From contig JAWZYV010012407.1 in the NCBI GenBank assembly GCA_038373885.1, forward strand, positions 62,001 through 126,000: a stretch of 64,000 nucleotides of DNA, written 5' to 3'. The stretch comes from Cheiracanthium punctorium (Eukaryota > Arthropoda > Arachnida > Araneae > Cheiracanthiidae). Positions 32,560 through 42,398 of this stretch are shown in pieces. Below the pieces are notes generated by a model, which made no database searches, was not told the origin of the DNA, and was given only the letters and a program-made list of their open reading frames with translations. How positions within the stretch are numbered: position 1 is the first letter of the stretch; every line of letters begins with the position of its first letter. Both the position numbers and the translations under genes were made by a program.

Positions 32560-33615
32560 ACTTCTTTGTACGAGCATAAGGAAGTAATGTGTGATCTCAA
32601 AAAATTTCAGGAGCCAAATTTCGACAAAAAAGACGATTTTGATTACTTCTAAATTTACTTTTAAGAATTTTTTCAATGCATTTCATTGTACGCTAGCATG
32701 CACGTTAATGTAAAATGCATCTGCAACTCATTTTGACTAACAGCCAGTCTATTGACCAGTTTTTCCATGCAGTCTATTCATACATATGTATGTAACTTGC
32801 ATATCTCAAAAACTATTGGTCGTAGAATGTTGACACTTTATATTTAGGATTGTTGTAACATCTAGTTGTGCACCTCCCATTTTGGTTTCAATCGACCAGA
32901 TAGTTTATCTACAGGACTGCCCAAAAAATTTGAAATACATTATGCTCTATGGGCCGAAATTCATTAAAACGTGTTTTAGAGGTATTAGGCTATTTCAAAC
33001 AACTCAGAAGTGATATATGCTGTTAAGGGTTACAAAATTAATTTCTCCATCAAAAAAAGTGTTTTTATCATTTATAGTTCTGCTACAGGAACACTCAAAA
33101 GATTTCGAATACAGTATGGTCAATGGCAATTTTAGGGACATTCATCCATTTCACACACAATACCGTACTACCCTATAGTTAGGTAATAGTCTGACCATGG
33201 TCACATGCCTCCCTCAAGAATTATGCCAAAAGTTGCCAAGCTTGGCGATTTTTGTATGTGTGTATGTATTTAACTCAAAAACTATTAGTCGTAGAATGTT
33301 GAATTTTCATGCATAATATTATTGTAACATCTAGTTGTGCATCTTGATTTTTGGTTCCTATCTACTGGAGAGTTTATTTGCAGGACCACCCAAAAGATTT
33401 TCAATGCATTAATCTCTACAGACATATCACCAAATTAAGTGTCAGAAGGAAATCTTTCAAAATGAACCCTGTTTGGCGATACGGAAATATTTGGCTAGAA
33501 ATTACTAAATCTTACTATTACTGCAGCATTTTATCTCTTTGAAACAGAATAAGTTTAGATGAATTGGACCGAAAATATTTTTGATTTAATAGACATACGA
33601 GGAAGTCATGTGTTG
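32560..33615 (+). repeat. ACTTCCTTGTAC repeat family, copy with tandem modules
   Basis: It starts near TTTTTACTTCTTTGTACGAG and ends near ACGAGGAAGTCATGTGTTG; the ends are loosely inverted (ACTTCCT / AGGAAGT). Inside, ~180-bp modules repeat: AACTATTGGTCGTAGAATGT, TTGTAACATCTAGTTGTGCA, then a GGACCGCCCAAAAGATT-like block. No credible reading frame; movement mechanism unknown. 32280-32559 before it and 33616-33951 after it are AT-rich with nothing recognised. Confidence 0.65.
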
Positions 33616-33951
33616 TCCTCATCAGGTTTTTTAAGTGGGTAACTGGGCCTACCAGTCAGAAAAATTTACCAACTATTGTTCATTTTCGATGCAGACTGGT
33701 GAAATTGTGGAAACTACTTAAAAACACACAAAAGAAATTCCTCCTTCATATACAGATTATTTTAAACTTAAAAGTTAATGATGTACAAAAATTATTTAAA
33801 AATTAATAACTTTATTTTTTAGTTGATTTCTTCCTCGAATTCTTTTTTGTCTTTGAATTCAAGAAAAGCAATCATTAATGTTTTAACCATTAGTTTTGAA
33901 ACAAAATGTACATACTTTGGCATATTGTGCCAAAGGGGTTGGGGGGTTGGG

Positions 33952-34230
33952 CAGGGTTGCCACTCAATTTCTGAAAAAAAATTTCCTGACTTTTCCAGAC
34001 GATCATGTCATAAAAATCCAGGCAATTTTTTATGTTAATGACATCAACTTTGCACATGTTCAATATTTTTAACTTTTTAAAGTAAGGTTAAACGTTGTTT
34101 GTTTGCAAACACTGATTTTCCAGTCCAAATTATATGATTTTCCAGGTTTTGGGCTAAAATCTGCAATTTTCCCTGACTTTTTTCCCCAAAATGAAATTCC
34201 CTGACTTTTCCAGGACCAGTGGCAACCCTG
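33952..34230. mobile_element. hAT MITE with CAGGGTTGCCACT ends (279 bp)
   Basis: CAGGGTTGCCACTCAATTTC and the inverted CCAGTGGCAACCCTG, with CCTGACTTTTCCAG words inside both ends. Both flanks are G-rich (GGGTTGGG, TTGGGGGT), so no exact duplication can be read. Confidence 0.65.
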
Positions 34231-34337
34231 TTGGGGGTCCCCCCCCATGGCAAAAGTAAAAAAGTTAGTAATATAGTTGATAAAAAAAAAATAATAAAAA
34301 GCTGGTAAAATCATACAAGAATGTGCGCACCCCATGT

Positions 34338-34399
34338 AAACACGGCGACAGCCGCTGGAGCTTGGCGGTCGCCAAGCTCTAGCGGCTGTCGCCGTGTTT
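34338..34399. other. GC-rich 30-bp stem hairpin
   Basis: Arms of AAACACGGCGACAGCCGCTG... pair with one mismatch across a 2-base centre. It is strikingly GC-rich in AT-rich surroundings and lies just beyond the 3' side of the Merlin-like pseudogene. Could be a terminal hairpin of that element or a tiny MITE. Confidence 0.8.
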
Positions 34400-34633
34400 T
34401 GATGAAGAAAAAGTAATGTTTACCACTAAAATTTTTACAAAGAAACATTAATTCTAAATAAATAACAGTCAAATCCACAACAAAACAATGAGAAAAATAC
34501 ATTTAAACAAGCACTTACCTCACTTTTCCCACTTCATTTTTTTCTTCGACGGGCCAGGAACTCCCCTTTCATCATCACCGCTATCGCTTTCCGATAGCGT
34601 ACTATAGTCATCCTCCCTCTCCTTCACTGGCGC

Positions 34634-36491
34634 TCACCGTTGATTCGTCACTTTCACCCTCCTTCCCCCACCCTCTGGACCATCCTTCGTACACGGAGCG
34701 TACAGTTTACAAACGCTCCTAATGAAGAGCTTCATAAGCTGTGCCTTTTTTCTCCTATGTAGTCTTCTCCACATATACTCGGCAAGGTACGAATCAAATT
34801 GACCGACCACCTTCCGAGTGCCTAGAAAAGACTGCTTGATAGGATTCCACGTACCCTCCACCAAATTTGTATGCGCCCCGGTTTCCTTGTCCTTGTAGGT
34901 CACTGAATGGTTTACCGAAAAGTGTATGAAACCTAGGGTTTCATATGCTTTCCAGGAATCAGAGATCACTACAGAACCCGTAAGAATACGCCGCTTTATC
35001 ACTTCCAGCAACACATCCATACTTCTACTTTCAACCACCTCAAAAAATCATCTTGTACTCCCTCTTTCAACACCTCCAAACACCCGCCTTCCTTTCACAG
35101 GCTTGCCCCTTTTATACTTCTGTCTTCCAAACTTACTCTCATCCATTTCAACTACCACACCATTTACACCTACACTAACACAATCCAAACACAACAGCAT
35201 CCATACAAACCTCTCGGCAAAAACTCATCCAATCAGTCACAGTCTTGTTACTCACACTCCTTTCAACCTTAATCCAACTAGCCTTCATTTGCTCAATCCA
35301 TGCACACTTATTAATAAAACCTCAATCAAAGTCAATTTCGTTCTCTCAAACTTCTTTTTACACGATGCCCATTCTTACCTCCCTTTCTACAAACCCATAC
35401 ATAACCATTCTTACTATCTTTCCTTTTCTCAACCTCATATTCGAACTAGGGAATGCAATCCCGCACTGTTTTTAGTCTTTCGGGATTGAGATTTATTGAT
35501 CCCACGGGATTGACATTTCATTTAGCTAGGACTTCATTTCAACAGAGAAAAGTAGTAAAAAAAAAAAAAGTAAGATTTTAAGCGTATGAAGCTTACTTTA
35601 ATAATAATAATTAATCTTATGAGATAATTTATACAATAACTTACAGAAATATGAAAATTATAATCATGATTTTCAGAATGGTATACTAAGTTATGTCTTA
35701 ATATATTAGTATTAGTTATGTTAGTTGCTAAAAATCAGGAATTCACAGAAAAATACAATTTATAAATACATTCATATACTTACGTTAGTTTCTTAGTTGC
35801 TGAAAAAAGAACATACAAAATCGAACAAATCCACTGAATCATTTCCTAGTCTAGATTTAACTTTAGTAAAATAATTAAAAGTGTGAATTAAAAACTAAAA
35901 TGAAAACTTTTAGAATAAATTCTTGACTGATCGCTAAGAGATAAATTAGTTTTAAATATTTCAGTTCATTTGGGACTGTGAAGTTTGCGAAAAATTTAGA
36001 TTACGATGTTTAGATTTAGATGTTGGATCCAGAGTCTTATTAGAAGATAATTAAAAAAAATAATACTTTAAATTAAAATTTTTAGTTATTGATTCGTTTA
36101 TTGTTAGATAAGAGACATGATTATTCAAAAATTTTTGGTCTGTTGATTGGGAAAGCAGTGTGAAATTAAAAAAAAAATTATTTCTCAGTATCAATCCCAC
36201 GGGATTAGAATCGTAATCCTGCGGGACTAGTCCCGCAAATATTTGTGCAGGATCCCGTTCCCGCGGGATCAGGATTGCATTCCCTAATTCGAACCTCATA
36301 CACACACTGGCTATTAAGCCTACACCCATACACCATTCAATAACTGCTTTCGCTCCTTTTCCTTTCAAAAGATAAAAAAACGCCATCTTCCACACATCCA
36401 TACTGACGACGAAATTCCCAGAGACGCTCACAGACCTATGATAAAAAAGTCCGTAAAACGGAATCAAAACCATAAGGAAAATCAAACACAA
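34634..36491 (-). pseudogene. Merlin / ISXO2-like (IS1595-type) DDE transposase, broken and split
   Basis: Minus strand. The clean 134-codon end (34634-35038) reads SDSWKAYETLGFIHF, VNHSVTY, GAHTNLVEGTWNPIK and YLAEYMWRR: the DDE core of ISXO2-like transposases of the Merlin superfamily. Upstream, another frame reads VEMDESKFGRQKYKRG (first catalytic Asp), joined only through a frameshift and a TGA near 35045. Before that, WMSFCREVC and a zinc-ribbon-like YVWVCRKGGKNGH are readable in shifting frames. The N-terminal part is cut by a hAT (35447-36286), after which coding-like text resumes to about 36491. Several independent lesions show it is dead. Terminal repeats were not identified. Confidence 0.75.
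35447..36286. mobile_element. hAT element TAGGGAATGCAATCC (840 bp)
   Basis: TAGGGAATGCAATCCCG and the inverted GGATTGCATTCCCTA are the ends, with perfect 8-bp duplications ATTCGAAC (35439-35446, 36287-36294). GGGATTG / CCGCGGGATC words repeat near both ends. It interrupts the Merlin-like transposase pseudogene. A diverged relative lies at 4866-5590. Confidence 0.88.
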
Positions 36492-36901
36492 ACTTAATCC
36501 ACTCTATCAGCAGCCACAAGCACCAAACAACAATCCTCATTCAATTAGAAAATTGAATGAAAATCCCATACTTCAAACACCCCACGTTTCTTTATGGTTA
36601 CCAGTCTAAACAACCACCGGCAGGGTACTTCACTCCAGCTGAGCATCGCCCACGATGGTGCCAGAACCAACACCAAATCAAACATGTAAACAAACGTCAA
36701 AATGTAAACAGCACTGCATACGGAATATAGTCCAAAAATGGATATTTGACTTGGCAGTTTATCAACATCTCCCTCCTCTTATAAAAGTCCTAGCAATGGC
36801 TCTGATTGTGCCACTCCACAGTGCCCATAGACGAGCCATCACTAAACCCCACATTATTATGCCAATTCTGGTTCATCTGAACAACATACTTCACCTCATA
36901 C

Positions 36902-37501
36902 CAGGGTTTCCGCTACAGTCGCACTTTTAGCAAAATGCAAAAAGACTATACAAAAATGCGAAAATGAAACAAGACGTTTTCGCTATTTTGCTAAAGCCTT
37001 TGCTTTGAATAATGATAAAGGCATGTTTTATTTGTTATTTTCTTATTCTTGAAATTTTTCTGTTACATTTCAGATAAAGTATAGTATAAGCTTTATATAA
37101 TGCAGTTTTATATAGTAAGTAATATTTTTCAAAAAAAATATAAATCACAGTTAAGATATTTACTATAAATTTCAACAATATTCAGTATTAAAGCAGTATG
37201 AGTTATGTCGGGCTTGTACTGTCTTAGAACTAACTTGTTTTCTCTTAATGGTAGGTACAATTATTAATTTTCTTTTCAATTTTTAAAAAGTATTTATTCA
37301 CTGCTGTGTATTAATTCTTTAAAGATGTCATGCTTAAATTATAAAATTTAATTTACAAATGTAAATGAAACACATTGAGGCTTCTAAAATGTTATGTGAA
37401 CTCGTATTTACAGACCTACTGTTATTTTAGCAGTTTGCTAAAGCTTTTTTTCTGATTTTGGCATTTTTGCTAAAGAACTTTTGAACGCAGCTTAAACTTT
37501 G
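36902..37501. mobile_element. hAT element with CAGGGTTTCCGCT end (600 bp)
   Basis: CAGGGTTTCCGCTACAGT at 36902 and a weaker inverted partner AGCTTAAACTTTG ending 37501. Perfect 8-bp duplications CCTCATAC (36894-36901, 37502-37509) support the call. Subterminal TTTTGCTAAAG words occur at both ends. Confidence 0.75.
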
Positions 37502-37509
37502 CCTCATAC

Positions 37510-39034
37510 AAGATTATCAATATTGCTTTGTAAATCAACCTTTCTCTTTAAAAAAAACAAACACATTTTATGTATTTAAATGTTAGATGAGTGTACCTTA
37601 ATATAGTTTGCACTTGTATGACAAACAAAACACTGAAGCATTAATAATTAATAATAAAAAAAACAATCTGATGTGGACACCACATGCTATACATCTATTA
37701 AACGGTACTTATCAGATAAGTACATGTCCTCGAAACTTGGTGATTTTTCTCCAGAAGTGGAGGGCAAGGCTTGGCAACCTTTGTTTGATCACGTGTACGT
37801 GCTGAGCATTCGTTTGAATACTAAACGAAAGCATTTTGTTCCTGTTTTGTATTCGCCCACCATTCTGCCCATGTATGACTCCGTTAATGTCTTTTGTATT
37901 CGTACAGTTATGCATGTGTAGTATTGCACCCAAATTACTTTTAGTTACATATTTTTTGCCATGTGTGAAGTTCGTCGGTCCTTGTAATATGTGCAGTAAC
38001 TAGATGTTTCTAGAAATTTCTTTTGAACGGAAATGGGCTTATAGATTTTTGTGTTTATTAATTCAATTAGAGTTGCTTTATTTTTAACAAAATTGTTACT
38101 TGCAGATTATAGTCTTAAGTTTGCTGAGTGTTTTTCATTTTTATTTTGTTGCATAAATATGAATCTATGGGATTTGCTGACAAATGATGACGATTCTGTT
38201 AAATATTTTCAAAAATTTGAATTTGGTTTGAAAATTCTTGTTTGAGTTTTACAACAGCATTCCATTCCATTTATTGTTCGTGTGAGGATTTAACATCCGT
38301 TAAATTTTGTTAAAACAGTTACAAATGAATAATAATTTCATAATGTTTTTTGCTGACATGTGTAATGGTGAGTCTATATTTTACATTTCTATTTGTGTAT
38401 TTTGTGTTAAAATGTTTGTTTTCAAGGCATTGAAAAAGCTAAATGCAAAATAGATATCCCATAGATATTTGGCAACTGAAAAGAAATCGGCAAAAAAAAA
38501 AAAAAATTACCAAGTTTCAGTGCCGTACACTTAATGGATAAGTACCAATTAAACTATACATATTTTTGATGCACTTCATTCAAACTTCATTAGAAATTGA
38601 AATACCATACATCAACGATATAAGACTGGCAATATCTTGCCGAACATTGCCAAGCTATGTTTAGTTTCAGAAACTTATTTTTGGTGGCAAATTTGGAGAG
38701 ATTGTAGGCATGACCTAAACAATTATTGATCATAGACTTTTAACTATAGTCATATGACGAGCTATACTCATCAGATACCACACTCATCGTCTAGTCAATG
38801 GAATTTCTTTGTTATGAATATCTTCCTAATAGCCATTGGTTGGTCAAACATTCTTTTTAAAAAATTCATTAAACTGAATGATGAATTATATGCCATTATC
38901 TAATTTATGTAAATTAAAACTGAATTTAAAAAAAAAATTAAATAAAATTAATACTGTTTTACTTAAATTACTTTTTTTTTTACAAACATAGCACATAATT
39001 TTGAAATAACAGACCATAAAGTAATAACAATCAG
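37510..39034. other. Non-coding, downstream of the MTG2-like gene
   Basis: Mostly AT-rich with A/T runs (38495, 38970). 37680-37930 is less AT-rich and has short overlapping frames with no recognised motif. The part nearest 39034 should hold the 3'UTR of the minus-strand gene; I see no canonical poly(A) signal on that strand close to the stop. Confidence 0.3.
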
Positions 39035-40156
39035 CTACCAAATCATTGGTTTATTTCCCTCATCATACAATTTTCTGATGTATTTCAAAAGGCTAGAAAC
39101 GTTTGTGCCAAATTTGGCAGAGATTGGGAACACTGGCATTTCAACAGCACTTTTCAAAGCTTCCAATTTTTCTTCGGTGTCTTCTTTTAAGTCACACTTG
39201 TTAGCGACGATAGCATGGGGCCGCCTGGACAAACCTTTACGATACTGTTCGAGTTCATATTTCAAACACTCGAGTTGTTCGACTGGCGACCCGGACAGGT
39301 CGATGACATACAATATTCCCGAGCACCTTTCAACGTGCTTTAGGAATGATATGCCGAGCCCTTTATTCTCGTGTGCACCAGGTATCAAGCCCGGGAGATC
39401 TGCCACGGCCAGCTGGACATAGTCGTCGTAGTGCACAATTCCGACGTGAGGATTCAGAGTCGTGAAAGGGTAGGCTGCGACTTTCGGGCGAGCTCGGGAA
39501 ATCGCACGCAAGAGGGTCGATTTTCCGGCGTTTGGGAAGCCCACCAGCCCAATGTGGGCCATAATTCTCAGTTCGAGGTCGTACTTGCGCATCTCCCCCT
39601 CCGCTCCGTACTCGGCTATGTCGGGATGTCTGTTTTGGTTCGTCAGGAAATGATGGTTACCGTGTCCGCCCGCCCCGCCTCTCGCCGCTATGTACCGGGC
39701 GTCTTGCTGGTTCAGGTCGCAAACGACGTCGTCGCCTTCTTTCACCAGAGTCCCGACTGGCACTTTGATCACCCTGTCCTCACCGTGGGCGCCGTGCATG
39801 TGCTTTCCCTTGCCGCGCTTGCCGGACTCTGCCTTGATGACGGCCGGGACATTCTCCAGCGATTTGACGGTGTGGCAGGCCTGAAGAATGACGTGCCCTC
39901 CGTTACCGCCGTCTCCACCGGAAGGACCCCCGTAAGGATTTCTATACAAACGCAGGAACGCGATTTCGCCGTCTCCTCCTTTTCCGCCGATAGTGGTCAC
40001 ATGTAAGAAGTCCAAAAAACTCTGGGTTCTCACCTCGGAGCTACTTCCTTTCAGTTTCCTCAGTGGTTTGGCCGAGGAATCCGAACAGAAAGCAATCTTC
40101 GTGGTGTGAAATAAATAAGTTTTGAAAAAGAAACGCTTTATTTTCATCATTTTCAT
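39035..40156 (-). CDS. MTG2: Mitochondrial Obg-type GTPase (MTG2 family), complete
   Basis: A 373-residue Obg/CgtA-type GTPase. Known relatives (MTG2/GTPBP5) act in maturation of the large mitochondrial ribosomal subunit. Residues 1-45 are Lys/Arg- and Phe-rich with no acidic residue until Asp26, a plausible mitochondrial targeting sequence. The glycine-rich Obg fold spans about 48-200 (IGGKGGDGE, GGPSGGDGGNGG, GGAGGHGN). The G domain follows: G1 GFPNAGKS (206-213), G2 FTT (231-233), G3 DLPG (253-256), G4 NKCD (319-322), G5 SAK (346-348). All are intact. An in-frame TAA directly precedes the ATG, fixing the 5' limit; Met3 or Met4 are alternatives. It is GC-richer than its surroundings and is a single exon. 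A 50-codon frame starts head-to-head 30 bp away. Confidence 0.95.
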   Translation of the reverse strand: MKMMKIKRFFFKTYLFHTTKIAFCSDSSAKPLRKLKGSSSEVRTQSFLDFLHVTTIGGKGGDGEIAFLRLYRNPYGGPSGGDGGNGGHVILQACHTVKSLENVPAVIKAESGKRGKGKHMHGAHGEDRVIKVPVGTLVKEGDDVVCDLNQQDARYIAARGGAGGHGNHHFLTNQNRHPDIAEYGAEGEMRKYDLELRIMAHIGLVGFPNAGKSTLLRAISRARPKVAAYPFTTLNPHVGIVHYDDYVQLAVADLPGLIPGAHENKGLGISFLKHVERCSGILYVIDLSGSPVEQLECLKYELEQYRKGLSRRPHAIVANKCDLKEDTEEKLEALKSAVEMPVFPISAKFGTNVSSLLKYIRKLYDEGNKPMIW

Positions 40157-40186
40157 TTAGATAAAATATCATTAAGCTTGTTTAAA
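40157..40186. promoter_or_regulatory. 30-bp gap between divergent start codons
   Basis: Only 30 bases separate the MTG2-like ATG from a plus-strand ATG. If both are expressed, their 5' ends overlap or a bidirectional promoter is used. No TATA or other core element is evident. Confidence 0.3.
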
Positions 40187-40339
40187 ATGAATGACCAAGG
40201 TAAAAATGCCAGTAAATCGTCGGTTCATGTTTCACACCGTGAAATTAAAAGTAAACAATTGAAGATTTTATTGAATGGAATAGTCGGTGATTCAGCAAAA
40301 CTAACTAGAGAGCCAGGAGAAAAGAGTAGATTAGACTAA
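40187..40339 (+). CDS. Small 50-residue frame, head-to-head with MTG2
   Basis: The frame begins MNDQGKNASKSSVHVSHREI and ends KSRLD before TAA. It is hydrophilic and basic, with no signal or membrane segment. Codon use looks coding-like and the ATG lies 30 bp from the conserved gene's start. I recognise no family. It may be a short gene, the first exon of a longer one, or chance. Confidence 0.3.
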   Translation: MNDQGKNASKSSVHVSHREIKSKQLKILLNGIVGDSAKLTREPGEKSRLD

Positions 40340-40733
40340 GAACAACCGGAGTTGGTATGGAATCACGTGACAAAACTTTGCAGTTAAGAGTTGGGGACAA
40401 ATCACTGTGGTGTCCCCAATTCTGATGTAAATATTGGGAGCATTTAAAAAATTCAATGCTCTTCTCATTTAATTATTCAACTAAATTTTTATTTATTCAA
40501 CCAAAGCATTCATAAAATGAAGGAAACATGACTGATCTTTTCAAATTGGGAAATAGCAATTCGTAATAGCAAAGTCGTAAATAGCAATAATAGGTAAATG
40601 TGTAGGAAAAATTGTACTAAAAAACTCCTACATTATATTTTTACGTCAAAATGTGCCCCTTTTTTCATTTAAAATTAGTAGTGAAAGGGTAAACGAAATT
40701 CAAACCACTTCAATGAGGGAGGGGAAATAGTAT

Positions 40734-41110
40734 TGTGGCGGCCGCCGCGCCTGCGATCGGTGCGTTCCCGACCCCCAATCTGATCCTTCAGCAGCCACCA
40801 CATCGAACAAGCTTCCGCGCATCCTGTGAGGAGCGCTAGGGGCTACTCCCACGATAGCAGAGCCAGGGAATCTGGCAACGCTGATGTGCGGTCCGGCAGT
40901 ATAAAAGGAAATGTGCTCACGCATGGTTCGCAGCTGTATTATTATTATTATCGCGTTGCTGTTGTTGCTACCAGAACTCTATGTTAATTGTACCGCTGGA
41001 TGTAAATTGACAGTATCGTGCAGAGCTTGCATGCTCGACTGAAGTCTGAATAAAATGTTGTTAAGTTTTTACTAGATGGTATTTGTATTCAACGGATGTT
41101 ACACTCGACA
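40734..41110 (+). mobile_element. Probable solo LTR
   Basis: It starts TGTGGCGGCCGCCGCGCC and ends about TGTTACACTCGACA. TATAAAAG (40900-40907) and AATAAA (41049-41054) sit at the spacing of an LTR promoter and poly(A) site. TATT abuts both sides if the left end is taken at the following G, a possible 4-bp duplication. It is strongly GC-richer than its neighbours. No internal retroviral genes or second LTR lie near, so recombination to a solo LTR is likely. Family not identified. Confidence 0.55.
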
Positions 41111-41504
41111 TATTCTTAATTTTTATCTATTGTAAGGAGCTGATAGCACGCTCCTCTACAGTATTATACTAGAATTTTTGGTCTCTTTAAACATTAAAAC
41201 ACATGCAGAAAGCCCCTTTAATACAGTTTACTATTATATTCAATGGGATATTATGAATAAAAAAAATCAATTGATTATGTTGGGATATTAAAGGTAGTTT
41301 AGACCATTTAATTGTTAGTTACAATATTGGCATATAACAATTATACAATGCCTGCTATTATATTTTCTGATTGTTCGGTCAATAATAATTCATAAAAAAT
41401 TAACAATAATAGCGAAACATCATAAAAATCTCATTGTTCCAAACGATGTGATATTATTAAATTTCAACAATTAGCGTCAGTCTATTATAGACCTTGATCA
41501 AAGT

Positions 41505-41612
41505 ATGGCTGCATTCATCTTTGGTGGCATAGTTATCGTTTACTTTCTAGTAAAGCTATTTAGGCGTTCATACGCTTTGGAGCCACCTGTTGTCAATTCA
41601 GGAGGAACTTAA
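41505..41612 (+). CDS. Small 35-residue membrane-peptide frame (tentative)
   Basis: MAAFIFGGIVIVYFLVKLF gives one clear transmembrane segment, followed by RRSYALEPPVVNSGGT and a stop. Single-pass micropeptides of this shape exist in animals, but short hydrophobic frames also arise by chance in T-rich DNA. No homologue recognised. Confidence 0.2.
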   Translation: MAAFIFGGIVIVYFLVKLFRRSYALEPPVVNSGGT

Positions 41613-41624
41613 TCGGTGATGAAG

Positions 41625-42067
41625 AGAGACTGGCGATGTTTAAAGTTATTTATTCGTACAACTCAGGTTTTTTTAATGAATGCTAATGTTCATTGATATA
41701 TATTTGGAATTTCTAACACTTCCCACCTTTCCCATAAACATTCGCGAGAGGTTTATCCTAGTCCTTCCTCCACCTTGGGTGTGCTAATCTGTAGGTTTTG
41801 TGCGGTGATAAAATAAAACACAATTTTTACGAATTTTCTTGATTCAAAATGAACAAATTTGAGTTAACACTAGACCAATCGATTTCTCCAAGTAAATTGG
41901 TGTGCGGAAAAAATGCCTGTCAAAATAAAGTTGGGGGGGGGGGCTAAATAGATAGTGAGACTGGCGATGTTTAAAGTTATTTATTCGTACAACTCAGGTT
42001 TTTTTAATGAATGTTAATGTTCATGGATATATATTTGGAATTTCTAACGCTTTCCACCTTTCCCATT
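41625..42067 (+). repeat. Direct duplication of ~112 bp, 331 bp apart
   Basis: 41625-41737 and 41956-42067 share GAGACTGGCGATGTTTAAAG and the following ~90 bases with about five differences. They enclose 219 bp of AT-rich DNA ending in a G run. Could be a tandem duplication or a truncated repeat family. Confidence 0.75.
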
Positions 42068-42156
42068 TGCAAACATATAACTAGACAAGTTTACACACAT
42101 AAAATAATAATTGTTTCTGTAAAATTTTTAGAACCTTCGAAATCAATATGTATTTT

Positions 42157-42385
42157 GCCTCACCATGGCACAGTGGTTATGCCACTGAAAATGGTAGATG
42201 GCCGAAGTGTGAAAGGTCCCGGGTTCGGGTCCCATCACGCGGCTTTCGATCTAACGGTCTGGAGTTTTGGTAGGTTTTCTCCAGATGTAACGTGAATACG
42301 CGTTAGAACCCGTAGAAAGTCCTCCTACCAAGGCACCCCCCCTGGCAGATCTCCCTAGTGTAGCGTTGCCATAACCACACGTAAC
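42157..42385 (+). mobile_element. tRNA-derived SINE (229 bp) with 13-bp TSD
   Basis: A box (TGGCACAGTGGTTATG, from 42166) and B box (GGGTTCGGGTCCC, 42221-42233) mark a tRNA-derived head at 42162-42240. The body has GTAGGTTTTCTCCAGA-like text. CAATATGTATTTT flanks it exactly (42144-42156, 42386-42398), the signature of target-primed retrotransposition. The head lacks proper tRNA stems, so it is not a tRNA gene. Confidence 0.8.
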
Positions 42386-42398
42386 CAATATGTATTTT

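Noticed and set aside
34926..35489. 187-codon plus-strand frame rich in Ser/Thr/Pro/Leu
   Set aside because: It is antisense to the Merlin/ISXO2-like pseudogene and extends into the hAT insertion.
39371..40006. 211-codon plus-strand frame opposite the MTG2-like gene
   Set aside because: It is the antisense of a conserved GTPase with all G motifs; the long frame follows from the gene's GC-rich third positions and has no motif of its own.
41625..42067. Pair of short LTRs
   Set aside because: The ~112-bp direct repeats lack TG...CA ends, promoter signals and a target duplication; treated as a local duplication.
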